Part shown: piece by piece, positions 1 to 10,264 of the stretch | Layout: each line of letters opens with the position of its first letter | Numbering within the stretch: position 1 is the stretch's first letter | NCBI GenBank assembly: GCA_022747635.1 | Contig: JAKTNV010000019.1 | Span: forward strand, 9,673,501 to 9,737,500 | DNA from: Hetaerina americana | Lineage: Eukaryota > Arthropoda > Insecta > Odonata > Calopterygidae | DNA length: 64,000 bases | Reading direction: 5' to 3' | Program-made: the position numbers and the translations under genes | The notes under the pieces: generated by a model | What the model was told of the DNA's origin: nothing | Database searches by the model: none | Seen by the model: only the letters and a program-made list of their open reading frames with translations

Positions 1-284
1 CTAAACAAACGCTCGCAGGCGATTAGCGCTTGGCGAATCTTGAAGGTCAGATCCCCCCCCACCACCGAGCCCGCGCATTGCTAGCGCGCTACGACGTAAA
101 GTCACGTCAGGAAAAAATTGTTCCCGATACTTTTTATACAACCCTTGTATGCTGAGGACACGTAAACAAGGGTAGCATTTTATTAATTTTATGAATTTAT
201 TAGGGCGAGATTGAGACTCAATAGTGCCTTCTTCCAACTAACCTTTAAATGACTGTGAATAAATACGGGCGGCGACGTGGTCAG
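1..284. other. No recognisable feature
   Basis: Nothing in this stretch translates into a recognisable domain or resembles the repeat families found elsewhere in the window. It contains only a short C-run near position 52. Confidence 0.4.
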
Positions 285-945
285 AATAAGTTTGAAAATG
301 ATCAAGCAATTGTGATAACAATAGCTAAGGGATTGCAGTTAATTCGAATGCTTAAGAGAAACAATGCGATAGATATGGGATGGGAACTAAACACAAGGAA
401 ACAAAAGTACTTAGATTGTCCAGAGGAAAGAAAACTAATGTAAACATCAAAGTAGGAGAGAATTAACGAGAGCAGGTGGATCATTAGATGTTTTTAGCAG
501 TATTCAAAAGGAAAGAGGTGGGTGAGGGGTACATGCCTTTCCGGATGTTGCAATCTTTTCCAGTAGGGCAATATCCAAAAAGGAATGTGCAGAAAAAAGA
601 GAATCGATATGAGATACACTGATAAAAATTTGAAGAAAAGATTCGTAAAAACTTTAGTATGGATATAATGCTTTATGTAATCGAAACCTGGTCTTGGAGG
701 TGAGAGCATCAAAATAGATTTGGAGGCTTTTTAGAAGTGGGCGTGGCGAAGAATGGAGGAAATAAGTTGGGCTGAGGGAAAGAAAAAAGATGAAGTTTTA
801 AATAGGGTTGGCAAAGAGAAAGTTCCTGGGGGAAATCCGAAAAAGGCAGAGAAAGTTATTCCAGGAAATATTGAAAAGTAGAGAAATGTTGAAAGGCGTG
901 ACAGAAGGGCGAATGCTGGGTCAGCGAGGCAAATGTAGGCGAGAG
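285..945 (+). mobile_element. RTE-like LINE, decayed 3' part
   Basis: Relic of the RTE-like retrotransposon present at 10.3 and 37.9 kb. Frame-shifted translation gives pieces aligning with the post-catalytic part of that reverse transcriptase: a stretch beginning DQAIVITIAKGLQL that matches DQALVCQSAKRLQAL of the better copy, then a W-rich segment near 735-800 matching the WVWRRMEKVKW block, then the terminal GRMLGQRGK-like block near 915. The reading frame is interrupted many times, so it is a dead copy. Assignment rests on visible similarity to the other copies in this window. Confidence 0.75.
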
Positions 946-2540
946 GAGGCTTTATACACATCATGTAGGCAGGCATAAGCTACGAATAAATGTGGAAAGC
1001 AGTAACATGCGCCACCGAGAGAGATTTTATTAATGTGTGGTCGTTTGCAACCGTCCAAACCTCCCTTTGCATAGGCAATGTACCTTAAAATAATTTTCTC
1101 ATCACATACTATATAGTACTTCTGATATAATCTTCCTATAATATGTACAACATGCATTCTAACATAGAGCAAAAGTCTCTGTTTCCCGTTTCACCACAGA
1201 AGATAACTCCCTTTTAACATTTAAAATTAATATTATTTGTATTTATTTTTCATCTGGTATCTCTTGTAAACGAAATCAGAAAATATATATTTATTACAAA
1301 ATAACATGAAAACTTTTAAGGAATAATCACTGAATGTTAATAATAAAGCTTTCGAGGACTCTGAAAATCAATTACAAATCTATTATCATTTTTGAGGAAG
1401 ATATTTGACGATGACCCCAAAACTCGAAATGCTTTCAGTTGCTTAAACTACGCCCCTCTTCGTTTCAACTCGATTTCAACTCTGGAGGCTAACTTCGCTC
1501 CAGTTGGAACTGGATCAAGTACGTTTCTCGTATTTGCCAGCGCGAACGCTGTAGCCAAGCAATCGGAAAAACCGTGTTCACTGCCGCCGATGTTTTCAAA
1601 CTTCAAAACTTTTAGCTGAATTCACAAGCGTTTCTCCTAAGCATAGTTAGGCTCTTACAAATGCAAAATTATTTCTTAAATACTATTTGGAAACGCACAA
1701 ATATGACACCCGATTCCGGGTGATATAAATGAGAACGAAATGAAATTTATTGATGAAGTGCCTGTGTACAATAGGATTGAGAAATATTTTAGGAAGGAAT
1801 CACGCCTCCATGTCCTCGCTCTTTTTAATTGCCGCTGCAGGGCACGGATGCGAAGCGCCCCGAGGCCATCGGAAAGAACGATTTTTGCGTGCGTCGCCGC
1901 GCGGGAGAGGGAAGATTTCTCTGCCAGGCGAATCCCCGATGGAGCGACCTTCCCTCCTCTCTCCTCCCCGCGCCCAACCACCCTCACCCCTCGCTCCTGG
2001 CCAAACACCCCTCTCCTCGGCGACGATAAACTCTTTGCTTCAACTAACCGTTAGAGCTGCTCTTATACGAGACGGACGGGAGAGGGGAACGAAAAAGTCG
2101 GCGAGAAACAAAACGCTTCAGGTTCATTGGTACGAGAGCCGCTCCCACGTGGAGTGACGCGGCGGCAGAGTGTGTTAACTCATGTCAATGGGGGGGGGGA
2201 GAATGTGTTGTCAGACATTGATCCGGAGCGAAAGGGAGTTAAAGGTCGAGAGCTAGGCAGTTTCTGGCGGGAAGCAAACGGGAAATCCGTGATGGTGGGA
2301 AGGGGATAGATTCATTTGTCGGGAATGAGGCTGCACTTTTAGGTGCGAAATAAAGGAAGCGGATTAGCGAAATTCGAATAAAGGAATATTTGGGTCCATA
2401 ATTCTTTAAACTCTATTATTAACATCATTCGCTTCTTTATCAATGTAAATAAATTGTCGATAATCCACCGGGCATTTTCTATTAAAAAGTCTAGGATTTG
2501 AGACGAGATTGTAAAGAAAGAATGAGACATTAAAAAAATT
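946..2540. other. Intergenic, no gene seen
   Basis: No domain-bearing reading frame. AT-rich from about 1050 to 1350. A GC-rich strip at about 1800-2160 opens several overlapping short frames on both strands, which is what base composition alone produces. A G-run lies near 2191. Confidence 0.4.
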
Positions 2541-2546
2541 TGATAT

Positions 2547-2565
2547 ATCTACATCTACATCTACA
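2547..2565 (-). repeat. (GATGTA)n 3' tail of the CR1-like LINE
   Basis: About three hexamer units at the 3' end of the minus-strand LINE, replacing the poly(A) of L1-type elements. The independent copy ending at 25285 on the plus strand has the same tail after the same GCTTGC-GGGTATT sequence, so the tail belongs to the element and not to the insertion site. Confidence 0.85.
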
Positions 2566-3062
2566 TAATACCCCGCAAGCCGCCGCAAGGGCGTGTGGCG
2601 GGGGGTGTTAGGTCACCAACCGTAAAAAGGAAAAATACCACATGCAAAAAAAAACAACACGGAAAATTACACCCACAGCAGCGCACACACTCATGCAAAA
2701 ATCCCTTCATCCAATACTCATGCAAACACATATACCGCAACACAACTAAAAAACTGCACCCCATGATGCAGCACGAAAGACATCCTACAACACGGAAGCC
2801 AGGACACAACAAGCAAGAAATTGAAACATCACTACCACATGAAAATGCACCACGAAACACTCTACCCCCAAAGAGTCTCTAAATGGCAGGGAATGGGACC
2901 CAACGTTGCAGGTAGCAGGAATTTGCCCCCGCGGAGAGGGACGAGGGATTGAAAGGGAAACTTAAAAACAGATGAACAGAACATGAATGAAGTCATTCGG
3001 AAAGAATGGGTTATTATAGCAAAACACATAAGGTTAGTGGAAGAGCATGCATTTAAATACAA

Positions 3063-6041
3063 CTAATTATTTTTTAGACGCTGAGGGTGGCAAGTGGAAT
3101 TTTTGCTATCTATAACCCTGCAGTTGCTATCCCGTATTGTCCGTGGGAAGAAGGAGTCCTTGAGTCGGCTAGTTCTGGCATCTATTTCCCGAATTTTATA
3201 GGCATGATCAAAGCGACCAATGTATGTAGGAGTACGAATAATTTGCGAGACCTCGGTGGTGAAACATGCGGATCTAAATTTATTTAATAATTTCAATCTT
3301 GCATGGAATCGTCTCTCTGCCAATGATTCCCACCCCAAATCCATGAGCATTTCGGTGACGCTTTGCGTTTTATCGTAGGAATTTTTTACAAAACGGGCTG
3401 CCCGGCGTTGAACCTTCTCAATTTCCCGAATGAGACCTTTTTCACTCGGATCCCACACGCTGCATGCGTATTCTAAATGAGGCCTTACAAGAGCGTGGTA
3501 ACAACGTTCCTTGACCTTCGAGTCACTTTTGCCGACAATGCGTCTAATGAATCCCAATTTTTTATATGCTTGACCGCAGACTTTACGTATGTGAGTCCCC
3601 CAAGTTAAGTCTTTTGTGAATGTGACACCTAGGTATTTTACCGCATCAACTACTGCTAGGTCACCTCCAGCTAATTTGTAAGCAAATCCCGTTGATCTTT
3701 TAAAGAAATTTACCACTGAACATTTATTATAATTTAGAGTCAATCCCCAGTTAGAACACCATTTAGTAATGCAATCTAAATCCTGCGCTAGAATAAAACG
3801 ATCCTCATCCCCAGATATCTCCCGATAGATCACCGTGTCATCCGCGAACATCCTAATTTTACTTTTCACTTCGCGGTTCAAATCGTTAACAAAAATCAAG
3901 AAAAGCAACGGCCCGATCACACTTCCCTGAGGTACCCCCGACGTGACTCGAACGCTGTCGGAACTAGCGCCATCAAGGACTACCCTCTGTTCCCGCTCTG
4001 AAAGAAAATCTTTAACCCAACTTATGGCGCCCTTGTTTATACCCGCGACCTTTAATTTATGAATGAGTTTACCATGTGGGACCTTATCAAATGCCTTTTG
4101 AAAATCTAAGAAGATGGCATCCACTTGCCTACCTCTCTCACCCGATAAAAGTAAATCATGTGTAAATAATCCTAATTGGGTCTCGCAGGAGCGGGTTTTC
4201 CTGAATCCGTGTTGATTGTCACTTAAAAAGTTAATATTGTCAAGGTGTCTCATTATTGAACTGACAATTATGTGCTCTAAGATTTTGCAACAGATAGAAG
4301 TGAGAGATATAGGTCTGTAATTACTGGGATCCTCCCTGTCACCACCTTTAAAAATAGGCGTTATTTGCGCGGTTTTCCAAATCTTAGGTACTTTGCACTC
4401 TGTGAGGGATATTTTAAATATAAACTCAAGGTACGGGGCAATGTTTGGAGCTAAATGTTTTATCACCCTAGCTGGTATATTTTCGGGACCCGGGGATTTG
4501 TTGGGTTTAATATCATTAAGCAATTTTAGAATTCCTTGTTGGTCCACTGTTATTTTTTTCATGGGTGGAGTATGCATTGTTTCTTGGAGATATGCGGTGG
4601 TAACATCATTCGAGAAAACGCTTTGGAAGAATGAATTTAGGATGTTAGCTTTACCCTCACCGTCTGTATGAATTATATTGCTACAATCCCTTAAGCAAGC
4701 CACGGTTTGTTTACTCCCATTTACTTTCCTAACATATGACCAGAAAGCTTTGGGGTCACTGTCCAAATGCTCGCAAAGTACTTTGCGTTTAAAGTCCAGT
4801 AAAGCGCTACGTAATTGTGTTTTGGTTTCAATTTTAGAGGATCTATATGTGTCCCATAATTGTTTATTCTCAGGGGATGATGTGTTCACGCCTGCCCTCT
4901 TTACCCTAGAGTGTAGCATTCTCTGCTTTCGAAGGGCTTTTCTAACGTCTTTATTGTACCACCTGGGGTCGCGATTTGCTTTAACGTATTTTATAGGTAT
5001 GAAATCTACGATTCCTTTTTGCATGATATTGACAAATTCTGTCCAAGTTTCTTCCACGTTGACATGACTTAAGCGGGTTTTGAACTCGGGTAGTGAAGAG
5101 TTTAATTGATTGGCAAAAGATTCAAAGTCTGCTTTATGGTAATTATAAATTTTTCTTTTTGGTTTAACAATCATTTTTATTTCTATGTCCAAGAGGACAT
5201 TAATTGCTTTATGGTCACTCAAGCCCTCATCAGTTGATACACTAATAATTCGTTCAGGCGTGTTTGTAAGAAATAGATCCAATATGTTCTTTCCACGGGT
5301 GGGCATGCGTACTGCTTGATGGAGGGAGTTTCTTTGAACCAATTTTATCATGGAATTGCAAGATTCGCGATCGCGGGTCCCAGATTTAACGATATTGTTG
5401 TCCCAATCTATACCAGGGAGGTTAAAGTCGCCACCAATTATGTTTATGCTGTTGTTATATTTACGTGTAAAATTGTAAATTTGATCGTTGAGGGTGTGAA
5501 GTGTTTTCAAATCTGATTCTGGAGGTCTGTAGAAAGAGCATAAATTTATGTTGGGTTGATTGGTCCGTATTAAGGTGCACCAAACACTTTCTATGTTATT
5601 ATTTTCAAATGAAACTTGCCTGCTTTCAAAATGACTTTTAACTGCCACGAAAACCCCTCCTCCGGGTCTTGTATCTCTATCGTGTCGGTAAACTTTGAAA
5701 TCTATTGGGAAAATTTCTTGGTCGTTTATGTCATTGCACAGCCAACTCTCTGTGCCTAATACTATATCAGCGGAATGAGTTTGGATTATGTGTTCTAGAT
5801 CCGCTGATTTGTTCTTGAGGCTTCTGCAATTTATAACAAGTATAGTTAAGTTATTTTGATGTTGAATAACGTCCTTATTTGTGCCTGACTGTAGTTTAGG
5901 ACGCCTTTGTGGGGAAGTGCGTGTCACATGTCTTTCTAAATCAATGCCAGTGTTGTCGGTGACTTTTATATTTTTATTAATAATATTATACGCGCTATCC
6001 CCAGATGTTACTGACCCACTAAGTGACCTGCCCTCTATCCT
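3063..6041 (-). CDS. LINE ORF2: apurinic-type endonuclease plus reverse transcriptase
   Basis: Retrotransposition enzyme that nicks target DNA and copies the element RNA onto it. Read from the frame opened at the slippery site, it is 992 codons. The endonuclease (about residues 60-290) keeps the GTES glutamate (98), the GGDFN aspartate (205) and the SDH histidine (277). The reverse transcriptase follows, with LDFQKAFD at 645-652, VPQGSVIGPLLF near 703 and the catalytic FADD at 732-735, then a C-terminal domain with RPHLEYACSVWDP and SFFPRTIRD. No in-frame AUG precedes the endonuclease: the first methionine (residue about 231) lies inside it, and the codon at 5927 is GTG. Independent initiation would therefore give a crippled protein. 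Frame and motifs are seen directly; the clade (CR1/L2-like) follows from the esterase ORF1 and the tail type. Confidence 0.88.
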   Translation of the reverse strand, partial: RIEGRSLSGSVTSGDSAYNIINKNIKVTDNTGIDLERHVTRTSPQRRPKLQSGTNKDVIQHQNNLTILVINCRSLKNKSADLEHIIQTHSADIVLGTESWLCNDINDQEIFPIDFKVYRHDRDTRPGGGVFVAVKSHFESRQVSFENNNIESVWCTLIRTNQPNINLCSFYRPPESDLKTLHTLNDQIYNFTRKYNNSINIIGGDFNLPGIDWDNNIVKSGTRDRESCNSMIKLVQRNSLHQAVRMPTRGKNILDLFLTNTPERIISVSTDEGLSDHKAINVLLDIEIKMIVKPKRKIYNYHKADFESFANQLNSSLPEFKTRLSHVNVEETWTEFVNIMQKGIVDFIPIKYVKANRDPRWYNKDVRKALRKQRMLHSRVKRAGVNTSSPENKQLWDTYRSSKIETKTQLRSALLDFKRKVLCEHLDSDPKAFWSYVRKVNGSKQTVACLRDCSNIIHTDGEGKANILNSFFQSVFSNDVTTAYLQETMHTPPMKKITVDQQGILKLLNDIKPNKSPGPENIPARVIKHLAPNIAPYLEFIFKISLTECKVPKIWKTAQITPIFKGGDREDPSNYRPISLTSICCKILEHIIVSSIMRHLDNINFLSDNQHGFRKTRSCETQLGLFTHDLLLSGERGRQVDAIFLDFQKAFDKVPHGKLIHKLKVAGINKGAISWVKDFLSEREQRVVLDGASSDSVRVTSGVPQGSVIGPLLFLIFVNDLNREVKSKIRMFADDTVIYREISGDEDRFILAQDLDCITKWCSNWGLTLNYNKCSVVNFFKRSTGFAYKLAGGDLAVVDAVKYLGVTFTKDLTWGTHIRKVCGQAYKKLGFIRRIVGKSDSKVKERCYHALVRPHLEYACSVWDPSEKGLIREIEKVQRRAARFVKNSYDKTQSVTEMLMDLGWESLAERRFHARLKLLNKFRSACFTTEVSQIIRTPTYIGRFDHAYKIREIDARTSRLKDSFFPRTIRDSNCRVIDSKNSTCHPQRLKNN

Positions 6042-6520
6042 AAAAAAGGCCTACAGTGGTCGAGTATCCTATCCGCCACCTTACTCGCCGCTTCCGCCGT
6101 GTAATGGACCCCAGATCGGTTAAGGGGAGTCCTGCAAGATCGGAGGGTTGGTCTCAGGTCGACGAAGGAGGCTCCTATGTCCGAGCAGAATCTCGATAGT
6201 CTCTGATTTATGCCTTCCACTCGGCTCCAAACCAGAGACCCGCGATCCTCCCTCGGAACGATGCTGCAGACCGTTAGTCCCAGCCGAACCCCCTCGACGC
6301 CCTGGACGCGCTTCACCTCGGAGCTCAGTTCCCTAAGGGAACGGAGGACCTCCTCGGATCCACGGTCCGTGACGTCGTTGGTGCCCACATGGGCCACGAC
6401 CTGCAGCCTAGAGCACTTCGTGCCTTTGACCGCCGCCTCGATCGCCTTCGTCACCTGAGGGACTCCTCCGCCTGGTATACACCAGGCGGTCACCCGTTGA
6501 TCGGCGCCTACGCGATTATA
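6035..6520 (-). CDS. LINE ORF1, SGNH-esterase domain (5'-truncated)
   Basis: C-terminal part of a CR1-type ORF1. It carries the SGNH-hydrolase signature: a GTNDV block, a DLRP segment and a terminal SGVHYT block holding the presumptive catalytic histidine. Esterase domains in ORF1 are established for CR1-clade LINEs, where they may act in membrane or RNP interaction. The N-terminal GDS block is not clean (VGADQRV stands in its place), so this copy is truncated or damaged there and no ATG is present; the codon at 6493 is GTG. The frame ends at the TAG at 6035-6037. Its last codons overlap the ORF2 frame, with the T TTT TTA heptamer spanning its third-last and second-last codons before the final GGA TAG. 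Confidence 0.8.
   Translation of the reverse strand, partial: YNRVGADQRVTAWCIPGGGVPQVTKAIEAAVKGTKCSRLQVVAHVGTNDVTDRGSEEVLRSLRELSSEVKRVQGVEGVRLGLTVCSIVPREDRGSLVWSRVEGINQRLSRFCSDIGASFVDLRPTLRSCRTPLNRSGVHYTAEAASKVADRILDHCRPFLG
6041..6047 (-). promoter_or_regulatory. Candidate -1 ribosomal frameshift site T TTT TTA
   Basis: On the minus strand ORF1 ends CCT TTT TTA GGA TAG. The heptamer T TTT TTA is in the X XXY YYZ phase needed for simultaneous slippage. A -1 slip continues as AGG ATA GAG and stays open for 992 codons through EN and RT. I could not identify a convincing downstream pseudoknot by eye. The heptamer, the phase and the missing ORF2 start are seen directly; the mechanism is inferred. 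Confidence 0.6.
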
Positions 6521-6814
6521 TTAAAGGGTTTAATTCTTTTGTCTTTCTTATCGCGCGGTGTAATTTGGTCGACAGTTTTGTATTTTATATATTCCAGCTT
6601 ACTATAGATCTCTTAATCTTTTTAACGTTTTCCCAAAAAACATACTGATAAAAGACGTTCATATAATTTACTGGGTCGTGAAAGTGTACTGAATTAATTA
6701 TAGGCAAAATTAAATTAGTCATCTCAATTCGTATCCATAGTTTTGAAATTTCTACTTTCTTTTAGTAGTAGTTTTAGGGGAAGCGACCGACAGCTAAGGT
6801 TATATGTGCCATAA

Positions 6815-7046
6815 TGGATGGTTGGAGAGATACCCAGCGTTGGTATTAGCCTACTTTTATAGAAAAACGCCAATGGGTCCGCAGTTTAACGTCCCATCCA
6901 ACGGACGGCGTACTCACTCAAAAAGCTCTCCACAAAGCACCTCAAGTAAGGATCGGGATGCCACTGAAAAACATTTGTTGTCTCCAGGATTTGAACCTGG
7001 GCCTCCTGGGTGGTTAATCAATATCCTAGCCACCGTACCAATCCAA
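6815..7046 (-). mobile_element. tRNA-derived SINE, family 2
   Basis: Read on the minus strand it begins with a tRNA-like head containing a B box GGTTCAAATCC near 6980-6995, then a body with GTGGCATCCCGATCC, GCCGTCCGTTGGATGGGACG and GTAGGCTAATACC. The same order of blocks occurs on the plus strand at 55.3 kb at a diverged but obvious level, which defines a repeat family. It has no coding capacity and would depend on a LINE for mobility. Confidence 0.8.
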
Positions 7047-10000
7047 TCCTGTTACTTTTTATTATTTATGTGAAAATAAAATGAAATAATTCATTCTTAA
7101 AGATTACCATTTTTTGATTTCGATGTTATTTGTGAGCTGGATGACAGACCCACCTGATCCATCTGAGAGACATCTAACTAAAACACAAAAATTAGCGGAA
7201 TAACTTGAAGACGAACATTCGCTTATTTTAGTTTCAAACAGAGGACTAATGTGATATCGATTTCGAAGCACCGCCTCTTCACTGTGAATTAATGAAAATG
7301 CGTATTGGAACCCAAATGATAACAATGACAGTGAATCGAGTGTGTAAATCAACGGAGCTCTCCACTTGCCACTTTGAAAATCGGCCACGTCAATTCAAGC
7401 AATTCACGCCAGATAAGTGCGATAATGTTAACTCATGAACGAGCACCAATCAATCAACCAGTGGATTTACTCGTTTCGGCAACTATAAATCTGTCATTTT
7501 TATGAGGACCCGGGGTCCAACTTCGAATCGATAGCGACAAAAGAAAATCCACAATGAGAACTAACATCTCTTGGTCCAATAAAAAATATTGCTGCTAAAA
7601 AACTGTAAGTTGAAAACGCATATTATTTTAGAAACAATAAGGTTAATAGCATTTTATACCAGCTGAACTAGGTGATGATATTATCTTCGACACATGATAT
7701 ATATCTTCAATATTTTTGTCGGTAAAAACCGGCAAAAATATTGAAGATAATATCGAAAGGAAAATAAGTGAAAGAATGGTTGCTGTGGTTGATTGGAATG
7801 AAATTTTGATGATTAATAATAATATGGGATATATAATTACAAAGTTTCACAAATTAATTTGGGTGTATGTCAGCGACATTGAATCATCAAAGGATACGTT
7901 TATACAGCGTACAGCCGGGCATAACAGGTCTAGTGTCTCGGTGAGGAAGACTTTCACAGCCCCCCGCCCTAACAACACAGAAAGACGGCATCGCAAAGGG
8001 AAATAAGCGGACGAGATGGGGGATGGGTAAAGATACGAGACAAGTGGGGCCAAGGAAATAATTAGTGAAGTGAAGGGAGCGAGAGAGAGTTGGGGGGGGG
8101 GCAGGGTTTAATGGGACTGCAGACTCTGGGAGATGGCAAGTTGCTGCTGGCCTCTGTCCCTGCGGGGTCGTGAAATGAGAGTGACGAGTCGAGGGACTGA
8201 ATGGGAAGGTCGGGGCGAAAGACGGAAGGGAAGGAAGGGCGGGGGCGCAGCATTAGAGGGGAGGTGAACTTGAAGGAGTCATGAGTCGTTCGACCTGGAG
8301 AAAGTAAGAGGGCGAAAGACGCGCAAAGGCCACTCTCAGGAACTAATTCTGACGAGATTCCTGGTTGAAAGAAAGTGCCCGAGGTGGAGACAATCGATTT
8401 TCCGTGACCGAAAGAAGCTTAAAACATAAGAAACATCGAGGAAAAAGGAAAAGAACCTTAAGTCTTAGTCCGAAGATCCAAGGATCTACACCTGCTATGG
8501 TAATTCGTATGTTAAAATAGAAGTTATCGCAGGAATATTATTTCCAATAATGATCCAAAGTGCTCGAACGAATTTGTACGAGGGACTTCTATCTTAATTA
8601 GAAGCAGGTACGCTCGTCAGTTCCCATAATGACTCATTTTTTCGTGTGAAAGCGACTTTTATTTTTGCTTAATAACAATATTTTCTTTGAATTAATTTGA
8701 GGAATAATTTAAAAATAATTCCAATTTAGGCATCTCAACTGAAAACGATTTTATTGGCTATAACTTATGACTTAATTGAGATTATTTATATCGTGCTTAA
8801 ACGCTAAACTGTAGGTGTTTCCCAAAGGCTGCTCATAACTATGAAAGTGTGTATTGTTAGTACAAATGTATTAGTTGTTATCCATAAAGTATATAAGAAA
8901 CAAGACAATATTTCACAAGTTACGATAAGGGAACAAGATGCCTTGAGATAAATTAAAGAATGGCAAGAGCTAATTTTTCTTATTTTGTGGCTGTTTAACG
9001 ATCCAAAGGGACGTTGGTTCGAAAGGGAGAGAGAGTGATATAGAGAGAGTTTGGCATGAAAACCTGCTCTGAGGATGCGACGTCGCGGCGTCTTGCAGGC
9101 AAATAAATTGGAATGCAATCAATCGATGAGATGAAGTACAAACGGTTGCAAGGAGAAAGGAAGGAACACACATCCGGTCGAAGAGGACATGAATCCATCC
9201 GACTGACTGGAGGGGTTACAGTGCAAGGGAGGCAGTACAACCCATTCATTCAGGAGAAAAACGAGATTGCCTTGACTGGCCTGCGGAGAGGCAATGGGAA
9301 AGGTTTTCCTTCCCGAGGAAGATTCGACGAGACATATTGAAAAGGGACACTCCGGCCACTGCAGCACACAAAAACCCTCTTACACTAGTTTTCCCTTAAC
9401 TAGGGCGCAGAAGCTCTGCGAACAGCAATCAAAGGATGATTAACTTATACTACTCGCAGCGATCTCATCACGCTAACCTGCTTTTTTCAAAAGTTGATAC
9501 ACATCTAATGCATTTCAGATTCAGGTGTGATGTGGTGGAACTGTTCCAATAATAATAATATAGACGAAAACTCTCTTGCAATTTTCCACTTAGTTACATA
9601 CCCATCCTATTCAGCCATAGTATGCAATAACGCCAAGTATTTCGAGTTAAACTTAGAAACATTTGCAATAACGTTAAATACGCCAAAAAAGGAATTAGTT
9701 GACTGAAGAAAATTTTATTTGTCAGGTTTACTGGAATTAGTCAACCAACTCTCAAGTCTCGGAAACAGCTTAAAATAATGCTTAGAACGCACAGCTGTGA
9801 ACACTCTGTAATAATTTCACAACGGGTAGAAATTTTACATTCAGATAAAATGTAGGAGAGCGACTCAGAAAAAAACTGAAAATAAATTTAAAAGGGAAAC
9901 GTAAATTAATTTTAAGACTTTGTGCATTCGATTAATCAACCGGGTTCGACTTTGGAGGCTTCAGGACTTTCCCCTCAAACTTTTCTCCTTAAATGAAAAT

Positions 10001-10214
10001 ATACCCAGAAAAATAATTACAAACTTCTTTCATGCTAATACTTACGACAAAGGAAGAGATGATGAGGACGTAGGGGACTATGGTTTAGGAATGACCACGG
10101 GAAGAAAGATAGTTTTACAGGAGAGGGGGGTTATACATAATAAACACTTGGATAAGACTCCCCAGCAGGCAAATATATGCACTGAAATAGGCCGGTGATA
10201 CATTTAGACTATAA

Positions 10215-10215
<1 letters not shown>
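7047..10215. other. Intergenic, no gene seen
   Basis: About 3.2 kb with no recognisable domain, apart from the hairpin at 7702-7749. A G-run lies at about 8091-8101. Short open frames around 9.0-9.4 kb occur on both strands and carry no family signature. Confidence 0.4.
7702..7749. repeat. Sharp hairpin, 22-nt arms
   Basis: TATCTTCAATATTTTTG-CGGT arms at 7702-7723 and 7728-7749 are reverse complements except for one T/C difference, with an AAAA loop. It lies in otherwise featureless DNA. It may be a tiny foldback element or a structured-RNA source; nothing decides which. Confidence 0.8.

Positions 10216-10261
<46 letters not shown>
10216..10261. repeat. (TA)n microsatellite
   Basis: Uninterrupted AT dinucleotide tract that directly abuts the 5' end of the RTE-like LINE copy at 10262. 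Confidence 0.95.

Positions 10262-10264
<3 letters not shown>

Larger units (their letters stand above)
2541..6522 (-). mobile_element. CR1/L2-like LINE, nearly full coding length
   Basis: A non-LTR retrotransposon on the minus strand. From its 5' side it carries the C-terminal part of an esterase-type ORF1 (6520-6035), an endonuclease/reverse-transcriptase ORF2 (6041-3063), a 3' UTR of about 500 bp and a (GATGTA)n tail at 2547-2565. An SGNH-esterase ORF1 followed by EN-RT is known for CR1-clade LINEs. The 5' end is missing or decayed: ORF1 is cut by a stop at 6521-6523, just upstream of the esterase core. The 3' end GGCTTGCGGGGTATT followed by GATGTA units is shared with the copy ending at 25285. 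ORF2 is open throughout, so this copy is comparatively young. Confidence 0.88.
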
